In this document: one piece after another, positions 35,901 through 46,900 of the stretch
Layout of the letters: each line of letters opens with the position of its first letter
Numbering within the stretch: position 1 is the stretch's first letter
Assembly: GCA_029891385.1 (NCBI GenBank)
Contig: CM057230.1
Coordinates: 16,629,372-16,693,371 of the forward strand
Direction of reading: 5' to 3'
Length of the DNA stretch: 64,000 nt
Source of the DNA: Erythroxylum novogranatense
Lineage: Eukaryota > Streptophyta > Magnoliopsida > Malpighiales > Erythroxylaceae
Program-made: the position numbers and the translations under genes
Notes under the pieces: generated by a model
Databases searched by the model: none
The model's input: only the letters and a program-made list of their open reading frames with translations
Told to the model about the DNA's origin: nothing

Positions 35901-36546
35901 TCCATTTTCACTCCCTGAAGCAATTTCTGTTCTCAACAAGTCTCCAGCAGCAATATGCACCAAACCATACTGTAGTTTTGTGGATGACTTGATTCAGTAA
36001 GCTTTTCTCCATGGGCAATTTCAAATGAGAGACATATAAAATTGTGCTTGCCAACTTTATCCAGGTGGATACAAGCTATAATACAACCATATCGAAATTT
36101 TCGGTTGAACGTGTGTTATATTGAAGTGTTGACTAATAAACACGAAGGCTATGTCTGAAGGAATGATACTGCTCAAACAGCGTGGGTTATGATCATCAGA
36201 GTACTTCACCATTTAATCACTTGAAAGTTAGAGGCTACAAGATTGGACCTATATTTTTGTTGCTTCACTTTTAAATTTGAAATCACCGTCAATATTCAAG
36301 TCTTCTAGATATGAATCTTATACTTCCATATTCACCACTAGTAATTAACTAATAATAAAAATCTGTCATACATAACACTATCAACTCTCCATAGAAACAA
36401 AAGAAATAAACATATTAAGACAAGGGATATGTGTTGTAATGAGACAAAAGTCCGACCTAGCATTGCCAACATTGGAAAATAAATTCGAGCATCTACAGAA
36501 AACGCAAAAGCAGCAAGTTATTCAAGTAAGGCATCAGCTAAAAGAG
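31853..36546. repeat. Segmental duplication, copy A (CCR4 kinase end through AMK2 intron 2)
   Basis: This block recurs at 57535-64000. Identity starts exactly at GCCTCGACGAAACTG (31853 and 57535) and holds without indels to both CCR4 stops. It continues through the shared 3' flank, AMK2 exons 7 to 3 and intron 2. Copy A has about 140 bp at 33173-33312 and about 435 bp at 34818-35255 that are missing from copy B, but lacks the exon 4 region that copy B keeps. Confidence 0.95.
32959..34156. other. Convergent intergenic region between CCR4-like and AMK2
   Basis: Holds the 3' UTR of the CCR4-like gene and, past about 33600, probable 3' UTR of the minus-strand AMK2 gene. Small ORFs here (for example 33620-33865 minus) are shared with copy B at 59179-59418 only because the whole region is duplicated. 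No other element was recognised. Confidence 0.5.
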
Positions 36547-37141
36547 AGTCCATCTAAATCGTTCCATTAGGATAAAAAGGTTGAATTTTTTAATGCTGGA
36601 CTAATTATAAGGAATTGACTAAATAACAAGAATAAACAAAGAATTGGAATAAGGGAAAAGGGTTTACTTTCTTAGTGATAAGCTCACATTGAGTACCTTT
36701 ACCAGAAGCTGGAGCTCCTGATATCATTATCTTCAACGGTTCTGGTTTAGCTACTGCCATCACCTGCCCATTTACAATTAAAAAACACCAACTTATCCAC
36801 AACATTCCTCCGTATTTCTCAAACATCAACACTTACAAACACATCACAACACTGCACAAGCACCTACATATGCATCTCTCTCTGAACCAAATTAAAATCC
36901 AAACGAAGAAAAAGAGCACTGGGGATAACTCCAAAATTACCCGAGGAAAAATCCTGTAATTGGATGGTGAAAGAGAGAAGAATTGGGCACCACGAAAACG
37001 AGAACGCGAAGAGAAAGAAGAAGACGGAAATGAAAAATGGGTCGAGTTGAACGACGAAGAAGAAGGAGGGTGGTGTACACGTTGCTGGTTTTCATTGCCT
37101 CTCACACCAAAATTCACGCTACTCAACGAGCTTGTAGCCAT
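34157..37141 (-). CDS. AMK2: Chloroplast adenylate kinase, AMK2-like, with exon 4 deleted
   Basis: Adenylate kinase interconverts ATP + AMP and 2 ADP. Six exons remain: 37141-36941, 36763-36668, 35969-35841, 35696-35550, 35429-35355 and 34255-34157 (numbered 1, 2, 3, 5, 6, 7). Exon 1 is a Ser-rich transit peptide; exon 2 has the P-loop SGAPASGKGT; exon 3 YGLVHIAAGDLLRTE; exon 5 VERVVGRRLDP (lid start) and LTQRFDDTEEK; exon 7 ends the protein. Exon 4, seen at 61972-62106 in copy B, is gone with both flanking intron parts: 35840 and 35841 join what lie about 380 bp apart in copy B. It is 135 bp (in frame) and carries LLDGYPR, the AMP-binding and catalytic Arg segment. Exon 3 also lost its GT donor. 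A normal enzyme is therefore unlikely (about 248 residues instead of 293). Exons 5 and 6 end at GC, not GT. Confidence 0.88.
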
Positions 37142-37589
37142 ATTCTATTTCTCTCAAATTAACCCGGGCCGAAAATGAGAGATTCAAACAGAGAGATGGA
37201 GAGAGATAGAGAGAGAGGGGAGTTCTCTTCTCTCCGGAGGTGGCAACCCCCTACCCTCAACTCATAATTCTGTAGTTTGTTTCACTCAATTCTGTTGAAA
37301 GTTCGTTGCTTTATTGTCGGATTATTACCATATTTAATTTAGTTTTCTGCTTGATTATTTCATAATTTTGGAAATATTCTTAAACGGTTATTATCAAAAA
37401 AGAAATATTCTTAAACGGTTGTCATACGGGGAGCAGACAAAGCCAATTTGTGGACTTGTGGGATCAAATAGATTTCATAAATATGCATTTTTTAAGTAAA
37501 AATAAAATTGAAAAATCAAAATAAATGTAAATTATTTATTATTTTATTCAGCAACTTATTTAATGATTTCTTACAAAATAAAATGTTTT
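37142..37589. other. AMK2 promoter side and AT-rich flank
   Basis: Upstream of the minus-strand AMK2 start there is a GA-rich run (about 37186-37220, GAGAGAGATAGAGAGAG) typical of plant 5' leaders, then AT-rich DNA up to the second Tat element. Confidence 0.45.
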
Positions 37590-37941
37590 TGGTGCCATTA
37601 TTATTACATTAGGTCAGCCCAATCTGCGATCTACTACCATTTACTTGTGAGAGCTCATTCACGAGTGAGAATTCATGCATAATGAAGATCTAAACCTGCT
37701 ATCGCTTCATATATATGATAATTCTACCCAGAATAAAGTGATTTAACAATCATAACCCTAGTTTTCTGCTACAAAGAACACCACCTTCACAAAGATCGAT
37801 TGAGCGTCGGAGGGCTTATCGGGAAACAACCCCCGACGTGTCTTCTTTGTTTTGCAGGAACTTCGCACCGAAACTTACGTGAAGCGGTAGACTCATGGAT
37901 CCAAACCAAGAACGCATCTTCATTCGTAATTGGCGGAACCA
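37590..37941 (+). repeat. 5' LTR of Tat element 2
   Basis: Shares with 44469-44835 the blocks TACATTAGGTC, TCTGCGATCTAC, TTGAGCGTCGGAGGG, GCTTATCGGGAAACAAC and TTGTTTTGCAGGAACTTCGC. It ends TGGCGGAACCA just before the primer-binding site. Confidence 0.8.
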
Positions 37942-37943
37942 AT

Positions 37944-37959
37944 TGGCGCCACCGTGGGG
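37944..37959 (+). promoter_or_regulatory. Primer-binding site of Tat element 2
   Basis: TGGCGCCACCGTGGGG begins two bases after the LTR end. TGGCGCC-type sites at this place are usual for Tat elements; the same site is mutated in element 1. Confidence 0.75.
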
Positions 37960-38569
37960 CCGTCATCAGACACCACGCCCGTAAACACACAGATCAATCT
38001 GCGCGGCATAATCTCGGCGTAGTAGTTGTCGCGCTGCCATAGCGTTACAAAGGGTAGGTTTATACCATTGCTACTACGCCTGCAGATACCATGGTTCACG
38101 CACGCGGTCTTTAAACCGGATGATCAACCGCAACCTCAAAACCCAGAACAAGAGGAATAGAGCGCAGCTTTGGAAGATAACGTTGGAACCAACATGCGCC
38201 AATCTCCAAAGACCTCGATGCAAATCCTCTTGCGCTTTATGCACATCACCCTTACTCGAAAGCAGATTGAGAAGTTTACCGATCTGTTGATTCGTCGATC
38301 ATAATCTCAACCAAGACAATAACAAGCCGTCCATGCACTACCGATTAGTATAACAACCGATCGTCCTCCTGCTGAAGCTAGAGAGAATCGTGGACGATCG
38401 GATTAACGCACCATGATGAAGCTTACCAAAGCCACCCGACGCCACAATCAGCTCTCCCTTTACTCCAGGAATCTTAGACAGCCTCCCGGCGCTCGGCACC
38501 AAAATACCGACGCCGAAAAAATATACTGGAAAGACCGACCCCCTGGACTACCTACAGCACTTCCAGTCT

Positions 38570-39463
38570 ATGATGAATCTACATTGCGTTCCGGATGTCA
38601 TTCAGTGTAAGGCTTTCTGTACGGCCTTCCAAGAGGGAGCTCGGCGATGGTTTAATAGCTTGCCCCCGAACTGTATCACGTGTTTTGAAGATTTCAGGTT
38701 ACTATTCCTGAATCAGTTCGCCACCAGTAAGCGGCCACAGAAGACGGCTTTGAAGGTGATGCAGTTGACCCAAGGAAGGAACGAAAGCTTGCGGGAGTTC
38801 ATCACTCGGTTCAAAAATGAAGCGGTCGAGGTCTCCGACCTCACTTGCTCGTCGATGTTAGCAGCGCTTATGAACAACACGAGGGATGAAGAGTTCAAAA
38901 ATTCGTTAGCCCTCGATCAGCCCCGATCCGTTCAAGAAATAAGGAACAGGGCAGATAAGTATATTCAGCTTAAAGAAGTGCTGAAAAATACGAGGCGTCG
39001 GACGGATGATCGCTCGTCAAATGACAGAGCGAGTGGTTCGCACAAGCGACAAAAAGGCCAGTCGAGCTGGAGAAAGCCAACCGATCGACAAGGATATCAA
39101 CAGGAGTTCACCCCGCTCAATAGACGATATGCAGAAGTGTTCGCGGCCATAAGAGCGGACGGGGAAACTATTCGAGAACCCGAAAAGATGAAGACTTCTT
39201 TCAAGGATAGAAACCCTGATTTATATTGTCATTTCCACAAAGACATCGGTCATGATACGGAACATTGCCGGCAGTTGAAAAGAGAGATCGAATCCCTCAT
39301 CCAAAGGGAAAGGTTGAGTCGATTTATGAAGCACGAGCAAAATGCCGACCGAGATAACGAGCATAAGCTCGGTCGGTTCGACAACAGGCGACAATATGGG
39401 AGGCGAAATGTAGAAAAGGTGAAGGTCGGCAGAATGCCAACACAGATGACCGCCGCGAAGTAA
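38570..39463 (+). CDS. Gag protein of Tat element 2 (partial N-terminus)
   Basis: An open 297-residue reading frame. AFCTAFQEGARRWFNSLPPN and FRLLFLNQF match the retrotransposon gag domain; REFITRFKNEAVEV continues it. A basic Arg-rich region (residues about 140-190) precedes the zinc-knuckle-like YCHFHKDIGHDTEHCRQLKR at about 223-242. The true N-terminus lies upstream in broken frames from about 38090, so the ATG at 38570 is internal to gag. It is by far the best preserved gag of the window and the counterpart of the wrecked gag at about 20300-21345. Confidence 0.8.
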   Translation: MMNLHCVPDVIQCKAFCTAFQEGARRWFNSLPPNCITCFEDFRLLFLNQFATSKRPQKTALKVMQLTQGRNESLREFITRFKNEAVEVSDLTCSSMLAALMNNTRDEEFKNSLALDQPRSVQEIRNRADKYIQLKEVLKNTRRRTDDRSSNDRASGSHKRQKGQSSWRKPTDRQGYQQEFTPLNRRYAEVFAAIRADGETIREPEKMKTSFKDRNPDLYCHFHKDIGHDTEHCRQLKREIESLIQRERLSRFMKHEQNADRDNEHKLGRFDNRRQYGRRNVEKVKVGRMPTQMTAAK

Positions 39464-39639
39464 GAGGTCGATCCAGGGCCTGAGGCGACAGGAATGTCGA
39501 GCAAAAAGATGACCGACCGGTGAGGATCATTAATATGATATTTGGTGGAAGTGCAGCGGGGGGATCCACTACTAAAGGAAGGAAGATATATGCCAAATAG
39601 GTCGACAAAGACTTGTCAAACAAAGAGAAGAGGGAGAAC

Positions 39640-40260
39640 GACGGGATGATATCGTTCGACGAGTCTGACCTTGATGGTGTAAGCTGTCCTCATGATGACG
39701 CGCTCGTCGTAAATCTGAACATGGACGGCAACGAGGTGAAGCGGGTGATGATTGATACGGCAATTTCTACGACTGTTGTATTATGATGCCTTCAAGGTAT
39801 GGAGGTACCAAGATCGACCATCGCTTATAAACGGACCCATCAAAGGGGTAACTGGAGCATCAGCCTACCCGTTCGCCTGAGTCTACTTAAAAGTGAAATT
39901 CGGACAAAAGCTATGTCAAATAGAAAGGGACGTTGAATTCCTAGTCGTGAAGTTTCAAGGGGCATACAATGCAATAATTAGACGAGCTACCTAGAACGCC
40001 CTCAGAGCGGTCATCTCCACTTATTACCAAGCAATGAAGTTTCCAACGCCCCGCGGAGTTGGTGTTGTTAGAGGTCAGCAGAGAATCGCCAGGGAATGCT
40101 ACTTAGCAGAAACGAGGACATTAGACGGAGCGGTAGTCCTGACGAGCTCTCTTGACATGAAAATCGATAAAAAGGAGCGGAATATTGAAGCCAGCCGAGC
40201 AGAACTCAAGATTCTATCGAGGCCCCGGAACTCCCAAATTTTGAAATCGTTCTACCAATA
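39640..40260 (+). pseudogene. Protease remnant joined to integrase C-terminal stub (Tat element 2)
   Basis: The stretch EVKRVMIDTA at about 39740 is the aspartic protease site with the usual Gly after DT lost. Frames break near 39780. RECYLAETRTLDGAV (about 40078) is still protease-side sequence, also present in element 1 at about 19700-19740. Then, within a few codons, the frame passes into PRNSQILKSFYQ and a stop at 40260, the very end of integrase (element 1: PWNSQNLKAFYQ). About 3 kb of pol between these points in element 1 is absent here. Confidence 0.75.
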
Positions 40261-40449
40261 GATAAGTTTGATTTTAGTTATTTATTTGTCCATTATCGTT
40301 TATTGTAAACTTGTGGGTACCTTTTTTCTATCCCTGCCAGACAGTTTTTTTAACGGCTCACGCCCTCGTTATCATCAATAAAGGGGTTTTCAGATTTCTT
40401 GGCAATAAAAAGTTCCATTATACGTGGCAAAGAGTAGAAAATCCATCAG

Positions 40450-41240
40450 TCATCGCTCGACATCGACATAGATCGACTACGGTCGGTCAGGTCGCCAAGA
40501 CAAGATCCTTGGGACCCTCGCTCGCCATCGCTCGGCATCTCCATAGATCGACTATGGTCGGTCGGGTCGCCAAGACAAGATCCTTGAGACCCTCGCTCTC
40601 CATCGACATAGATCGACTACGGTCGGTCGGGTCACCAAGACAAGATCCTTGGGACCCTCGCTCGCCATCGCTCGGCATCGACATAGATCGACTACGGTCG
40701 ATCGATCGCCAAGACAAGATCCTTGGGACCATAGCTCGGCCTCGACATAGATCGACTACGGTGGATCGATCGCCAAGACAAGATCCTTGGGACCATAGCT
40801 CGGCCTCGACATAGCGCCAAGACAAGATCCTTGGGACCCTCGCTCGTCATCGCTCGCCATCGACATAGATCGACTACGGTCGATCGGTAGCCAAGACAAG
40901 ATCCTTGGGACCATAGCTCGGCCTCGACATAGATCGACTACGGTCGATCGGTCGCCAAGACAAGATCCCTGGGACCATAGCTCCGCCTCGACATAGATCG
41001 ACTACGGTCGATCGGTCACCAAGACAAGATCCTTGGGATCATAGCTTAGCCTCGACATAGATCGACTACGATCGATCGGTCGCCAAGACAAGATCTTTGG
41101 GACCATAGCTCGGCCTCGACATAGATCGACTACGGTTGATCGGTCGCTAAGATAAGATTCTTGGGACCATCGCTCGGCCTCGATATAGATCGACTACGAT
41201 CGATCGGTCGCCAAGACGAGATCCTTGGGACCTCGGTTCA
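40450..41240. repeat. Tandem repeat array in Tat element 2 (about a dozen units)
   Basis: Units of about 65-78 bp, each with GCCAAGACAAGATCCTTGGGACC and a CATAGATCGACTACGGTCG motif. The core is the reverse complement of the array core in element 1, as expected for opposite orientation. Inside the core GTCGCCAAG and CTTGGGAC can pair as an imperfect hairpin. Unit length varies more than in element 1. Confidence 0.9.
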
Positions 41241-41399
41241 ACCTCTACTACAAGTCGACCTCGAAGCCGGTCGACAATGAGCAACTTCATCAAACTCCAC
41301 TATACATCGAAAGTAAAGAACACATACGGAAAATGACCTCAAAAAATGAAGCAAAAATAAAGATTTCATTAATTTGAATTCGCCCTGGCCACAAGCCCG

Positions 41400-43588
41400 A
41401 TCAGATGAGCTCTAGAATTCCGCTGAAGGAGAAGCTTCGGAAGTTGGCGTACGCACAGGGGAAGCCTCGAAGCAGCGGAGGGCCAAGGTGAACAGGTCTA
41501 AGGGTCACGGAGGAATACCCTCATGAGGAAGCTCTTCCCCTTCGGAGCTAAGATCCAACTCCTCGTCTGGAACAACGGTCCGCTCCCCCACGGCCCTGTC
41601 CTTGATTCCCTCCAGCGAAAGGTCAAGAGCGGGAAGCAGAGGCTCGGCGTAATCTTCAAATGAAAGCTGCTCCGACCCCTCGGGGAAGTGAATCTCATAG
41701 CACCTTTTCAGGACTGAAAGGGTTATATCGCATGGGAGCTCTAGACATTCCGAGTTCAGATTTCCACCACTTAATCGCTTCGATTCTTTGCCTCTTAACG
41801 AAGCATCGCAGCTTCCTCAACACCTCCTCGGTCCTGTGCCTGTCCTCCACCGCTGCATGGCAGTCTTGGAGGAACTTTTCTTTAAGCTTCCTCTCCGACT
41901 CCATTTTCTTCTCCAAGGCCTCGCACACCTTGACCAGCTTCCCCTTCGCTGCTATCGCCCTGGACCTCTCCTCTTCCCCCGTAGCAAATTGAGCCTCCAA
42001 AGCACTCATTACTTCCTCCCTAGATTCCTTCTCCTCCTCCAAGGAAGAGTTATGAACCCGCAAGAGGTCTCTCTCCTCCGTCACCCCCGAAAGCTCGTCC
42101 TTCAAGACCTTCACCTGCTCATGAAGGTCCTGGACTTCCTGGTCCAGAACCTCCAGAAGCTGCACCACAGCAACGGACATCACCGCACTCCGTATGTCGC
42201 TGCGAATGAGCTGAGACCCCAGCTCCTCTTCCCGTCTATGATTTTCTCGTCCACTGGGGGAGTAATCCGCTCGGCAATATAGCGGTACACTTCGAGGTCC
42301 CCGATCGAAGCAATCTTGGCCAGCTTAAGGGCAGACTCCCACTACCCGGTATTGGTTGCTCGCCCTTTCCCCTTATCTTTCTTCCCCTTCTGCTTCACAC
42401 CCTGACTGGGCGAGCCGGACGACAGATCACCAAGCTTTCTCAACCTCTTCCTCTTAAGGGGAGGCTCTATTTCCTCCTCCTCTTCCTCAACCAAGACCGC
42501 TCGGCCCGTACTAACTGGCACGATCGACAATGACGCCGCTGCAGCAGGAAGATCCTCTACAGGCGGAGGGACCGACGACACTGCAGAATGGCAGACCTCC
42601 ACCAGCGGAACGGAGCCCTCACCAGTCTCCACCTCTTTCCTCTTCTTCTTCCCTGCAGCCTGCTCTTTGGATTTTGGTGGAACGGCGGGTACGGCAAAAT
42701 CCTCTATCCTCACCATGGCTGCAAATCAACAAGACAAGTCAGAAAAAGAAGCCAAAAATAAAAATGTTGTAAGTAATTCGACCACGAGGGCCCCACCAGA
42801 AGGGGCGGTTTTCTCTCCTAGCTCGCTAATCTGTGGCGGGGGGTCGATAAGAAAAGAATTGGTCGAGACCCCCCGGAATAGGCCCGTATTAGCCGAGCAA
42901 AATCGTATCGACCGAGCTCTTTAATGCGGCCGACCACTACCCACTCCTCTCTACTGAGGGACACGCTCGACGTGTCATTCCGCTGCTCGGCCAAAGGATA
43001 CCACCATGGCCTCCTTAGCTGGGACTCGAAGAAAGATCTGGGAGCTTTCACGAAGAAATACTTCGTCCGCCAAGAGGAGACCTTTGAAGGTGTTCCCGCC
43101 GGGCGATACTTGGCTTCTCTGTACATTAGAGAAGGTACCCCGACCCCAGAGCTCGGACTTTGACCCATCCTCAAAAAGTGACGTAGGATGCCGATCGAAG
43201 GAGGGCACCCGAACTGATGGCACAGCAAGGCCAAACCGTTGATGAACCTCCAGCTGTTCGGAGGAATTTGGCTCGGCATCAGCTGATAGGCCGTGCACAC
43301 CTCGTCGACGATCGGAGCATAGGGAAGCCTCATACCACCGAACGTGAAAAAACTTTCGAAAACGGCGAAATATCCACCACAGTTGCTGTGGATTCGCTCT
43401 TTCCCCAGGGCCAGCCGAGATCCCCAGGACGAAGGAATGCTATACCTAAGCACTGACCGATTCAACTCCCCCACGCTCATCGTTGATTCATTTTTCGGCG
43501 GCGCCTCCACAACCAGCCTATCCTTCCTCTCTCTCGTAGATATCTCTTCAACACCCTCTACTATACTTCTGGAGCTGGCCGTCGACAT
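41400..43588 (-). pseudogene. Antisense extra ORF of Tat element 2
   Basis: The first exon is open from 43588 for over 240 codons: MSTASSRSIVEGVEEIS, GGMRLPYAPIVDEVC, PPNSWRFINGLALLCHQFG, then KYFFVKAPRSFFESQLRR, ending near EKTAPSG. A GT at about 42805 and the acceptor TTGATTTGCAG at about 42719-42729 would splice it to MVRIEDFAVPAV (42716-42342), with an acidic run and LKRKRLRKLGD. A degraded linker leads into a Glu/Lys-rich coiled coil (42183-41695), and an acidic tail (ELDLSSEGEELPHEG, about 41560-41515) follows a frame change. The same plan and intron position occur in element 1. The first exon is intact, the C-terminal half is frameshifted. Function unknown; resembles the Transposase_28 type. 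Confidence 0.75.
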
Positions 43589-44269
43589 GCTTACCAGGAA
43601 CAGAACTTTTGAAAAGAAAAACTTTAGAGGAGGGGGTGAAGAAAAGGGGCGTACTTACGTAATGAATGGAGAAGAAAAATCAAACGACAGCTGAAGGAAA
43701 GTTCCGGGAACTGAGAGCAAGAAAAAGCAAATGAACCGGAAGCAAGCACGAAACAAGCGTGAAGAAAACCAAACAGTCTGTCGATCCTGAACATTTATAA
43801 GGAAACGTTCGAATTGCGATCCGGTCAAAACTCAATGCGTGGAGAAAATCCGAGCCATGCCCGGACACGCGGCATAATCCGAGCCAAGGAGTCGTAGGGT
43901 TAGTCGAAATTCGGAGTGGCGCAACAGTTGAAAGGACATACGAGACAGCTGCGCAATGATTACAAGGACGATACGTTTCAGATTCTAAAAAGCTATCAGA
44001 GGGCACGCGCCGTCAAACAATAAATGCCCCAAGTAGTTTCACGCGCTCGCTAATGATGACCCCCCGACCTACTCTGGCGCGAGCTATCACGTAATAAGCG
44101 TCAATGTCAACCGATTGGGACACTCAGTCGACTAATCCCATTACGGGTTGTTGCACAATAATACATGCCGATCAATTCAGACACCTGACTAATCGATCAA
44201 TCTCGAAGCGAACAACCGCACGCGGCGTCTTAATGCCCGACTGACCGACCTCCTTACGAGCTGCCTCAA

Positions 44270-44410
44270 GCTATAAGGTCACGGACAAGCTATAAGGCCA
44301 CGGACGAGCTATAAGGTCGCGGACGAGCTATAAGGCCACGGACGAGCTATAAGGCCGCGGGCGAGTTATAAGTTCGCGAACGAACTGCAAGATCGCAGAC
44401 GAGCTACAAG
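44270..44410. repeat. 19-bp tandem repeat next to the polypurine tract of Tat element 2
   Basis: Seven units of the type GAGCTATAAGGCCACGGAC in direct tandem, increasingly diverged towards the right. It lies in the non-coding stretch between the start of the antisense ORF and the 3' LTR. A decayed equivalent with GCTCGTAAG motifs can be glimpsed in element 1 near 12770-12850. Confidence 0.9.
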
Positions 44411-44451
44411 ACCCAAATATACTCTTTCGACCCTTCTCTTCGCTCAGACTC

Positions 44452-44464
44452 GAGGAGTAGGGGG
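44452..44464 (+). promoter_or_regulatory. Polypurine tract of Tat element 2
   Basis: GAGGAGTAGGGGG lies four bases before the 3' LTR start (TGGTCGGGTCGG). Element 1 has the matching tract on the minus strand at 12692-12709. Confidence 0.75.
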
Positions 44465-44468
44465 CTTA

Positions 44469-44835
44469 TGGTCGGGTCGGCTACATTAGGTCCAGGCCCA
44501 GTCTGCGATCTACGGCCCATTTATGAGTGAGAGGCCCATTCACAAGTGAGAGACTCCCATGCATACATGAAGACATAAACCTAGCTATTGCTTCATATAT
44601 AAGGTACAATTCTACCGTAACAAAGGTACGAACAATCATAATCCTAGTTTTCTCTGCTTACAGCAACACCACCTTCACAAAAAGACTGACTTGAGCGTCG
44701 GAGGGGCTTATCGGGAAACAACTCCCGACGTGCCTTCTTTGTTTTGCAGGAACTTCGCACCGAAACTCTTACGTGAAGCAACCGACTCATGGATCCAAAC
44801 GACAACGCATGATTCAAATGTATAATCAATGAACA
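44469..44835 (+). repeat. 3' LTR of Tat element 2
   Basis: Begins TGGTCGGGTCGGCTAC after the polypurine tract and matches the 5' LTR to about 44811. The last 24 bases are poorly conserved, so the outer boundary is an estimate based on a GAACA end and the following GTTTC. Confidence 0.7.
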
Positions 44836-44840
44836 GTTTC

Positions 44841-46900
44841 ATTATTAATATTAATATATATTTTATCAACAACAATAATAAAATATTAGATGATAATTTA
44901 AAATAAGTAAATGAATGATTTATTATATTAATTATTTTATTAATGTTTATTAAAATATAATAAATATATAAATTTTATTTTAAAAGTAAGAATATAACAT
45001 CGTATAATTTCATATACATAATATTAATCATAATTTTAATAAAATAAAACAAATAAAATTATAAAATCATAATTTTGTTTTTAAAATAATAAAATATTAT
45101 ATAAATATTAATTAATCTAAAATGGATATTAAAATATTTATAAATTAGATTAATTATAAATTACTTATAAATATTGTATTAGACTTAATTTTTGTTTTAT
45201 TTTTATATAACTTAATCTCCATTATGAAAATTATAAACATAAATTTTAAATTCATACCTAATTTATGAATTTATTTTAAAATTCAAATTCTTATAATTTC
45301 CAAGTTTTCTAGATGATTATGAAACTTATTTGTAGTGAAAATTAATCAATTTACGCGTCAACATAATTCTACTTCGGTGATCAATGAGAGAACTTGTGAA
45401 GTATAAAATTTGGCTCCTACGAAAACACATGGTCACCAAATGAAATAAAAAGCTTAGAAACAAGTGATTTACGTACGGTATGTGTATGCATGTGATACGA
45501 AAAGCCTAGCTAGAACCGTACGTCGAGGACACTGTAAGCTTAAATAGGAGCACTTAATCTATCTATGAACAGAAAAGTAGTGATCTTGTTGAGGGAGATC
45601 GTGAGAGAAGAAACGATGAGTACGGATGGGTTAAGCAAGATCCTCACCTTCAGAGGAACTGGATTCTTGGGTTCTATTTGTTTCATAAATCGACATAACA
45701 CCGTTACGTTGTAAATGAGTTTTCTTTTTTTTCTAAAAAGTAAAAGTTTTAAAGAGGAAGGTTGTAACTTGTAAACAACAGTTTCTGATAATATTTTCAT
45801 AAACTCCTAATAAAAACAACATAATAGTTAAATGTGAGGAAAAATGAACGTGCATTAAGTAAAATAGAACTAATGCAACAAACTGGACGTATATAAATCT
45901 ATTAAATTTGTATAAGGACTGTCATTGTACCTCGTAAAACACCAGTAGCAGTTGTACTTTCTATTTGACAACCTGATGCATTTTTTTTAAATAGTGGAGT
46001 CTGATTTTCTTCAAGATGAAAATAATTTCTACCATTAGACTTCATAATTTCACTCTTCATACCACAGTGCACATGATCTATTGTCTTCTAAGGCAGTTTC
46101 AGTAGTTATACCAAAGCAAGAACATATATAACAACCTGATATCCATGTCGCTAGTTTTATTCAACAACTTTTGAAAGAAATTGTTGTAACTTATTGACCT
46201 CACATATATATGCATGCTTATGTAAACCAATTTTTATACTTCATATGATTGATACATATAACCACAATTTTCAATTCAAAAATTGTCTTCTCATACTTAA
46301 GAGAATAAGTATTTATACTTGAACATAAATATCTATCACCTCGACTCTGCAACTTTCACCGCTGGTTTCCACCTCAACGCCACCGTCCTACAAAAGCATT
46401 GTTCAGTTATTTTGACAAGAAGAGAAATATAAGCGGTTCAGACCAAGCCATAAGGAAGCTAAAAGAATACCCAAGAATATATAGGAAAACTTTAAGTTTT
46501 GACTCATGGGAAGTTTAGTTTGACAATTCACGGACAATGGTTTCAATTATGTTTAGTTTGATCGTTATCCATATCATTAGTTGTTGATACATAAATGAGC
46601 ATTTCCCAATTTCTTTACCAATATGCCATGGAATATGAATTAGTATATCACAATTGTTTTCACCGATATCCAATAACTTCCAATTACTCACACCCAATGT
46701 ATGTATGCTTCATCATTTAAAAACATTTTACACATATCATAAATCATGGAATGACATTTTAGGAGAATGTTAATCTAGATTGATTCAAGTGTAGTGACAA
46801 CAATTATCTATAACCCATATCAAAAAACCAATTTCAGATGAAAAGTCAATAGGCAAATGTGGGAAGTGTAAGAGGTCGAATAGAAGGCATTAGGATTATT
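44841..46900. other. Intergenic AT-rich DNA, nothing recognised
   Basis: 44841-45350 is almost pure A/T with TTAAT and ATAAAATT runs. 45350-46900 has normal composition but only short, unconvincing ORFs. No RNA gene or transposon ends were seen. Confidence 0.5.

Larger units (their letters stand above)
37590..44835 (+). mobile_element. Tat-lineage Ty3/gypsy retrotransposon, element 2 (internally deleted)
   Basis: The order is 5' LTR (37590-37941), primer-binding site, gag, protease, integrase C-terminal stub, tandem repeat array, antisense extra ORF, 19-bp repeat, polypurine tract and 3' LTR (44469-44835). It is the same design as element 1 but in the opposite orientation. Reverse transcriptase, RNase H and nearly all of integrase are missing, so it could move only with enzymes supplied in trans. 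The end coordinates rest on TGGT...GAAC(C)A termini and a 4-of-5 target duplication (GTTTT and GTTTC), so they are less certain than for element 1. Confidence 0.85.

Noticed and set aside
37960..38400. Possible independent gene upstream of the open gag frame
   Set aside because: Short broken frames here are the degraded leader and N-terminal part of Tat gag, matching the counterpart in element 1.
40450..41240. Regular repeat array reminiscent of a CRISPR
   Set aside because: Units are contiguous, lie inside a plant retrotransposon and have no unique spacers.
45540..45800. 86-residue minus ORF
   Set aside because: No signal peptide, domain or conserved motif; the composition is that of the surrounding AT-rich DNA.
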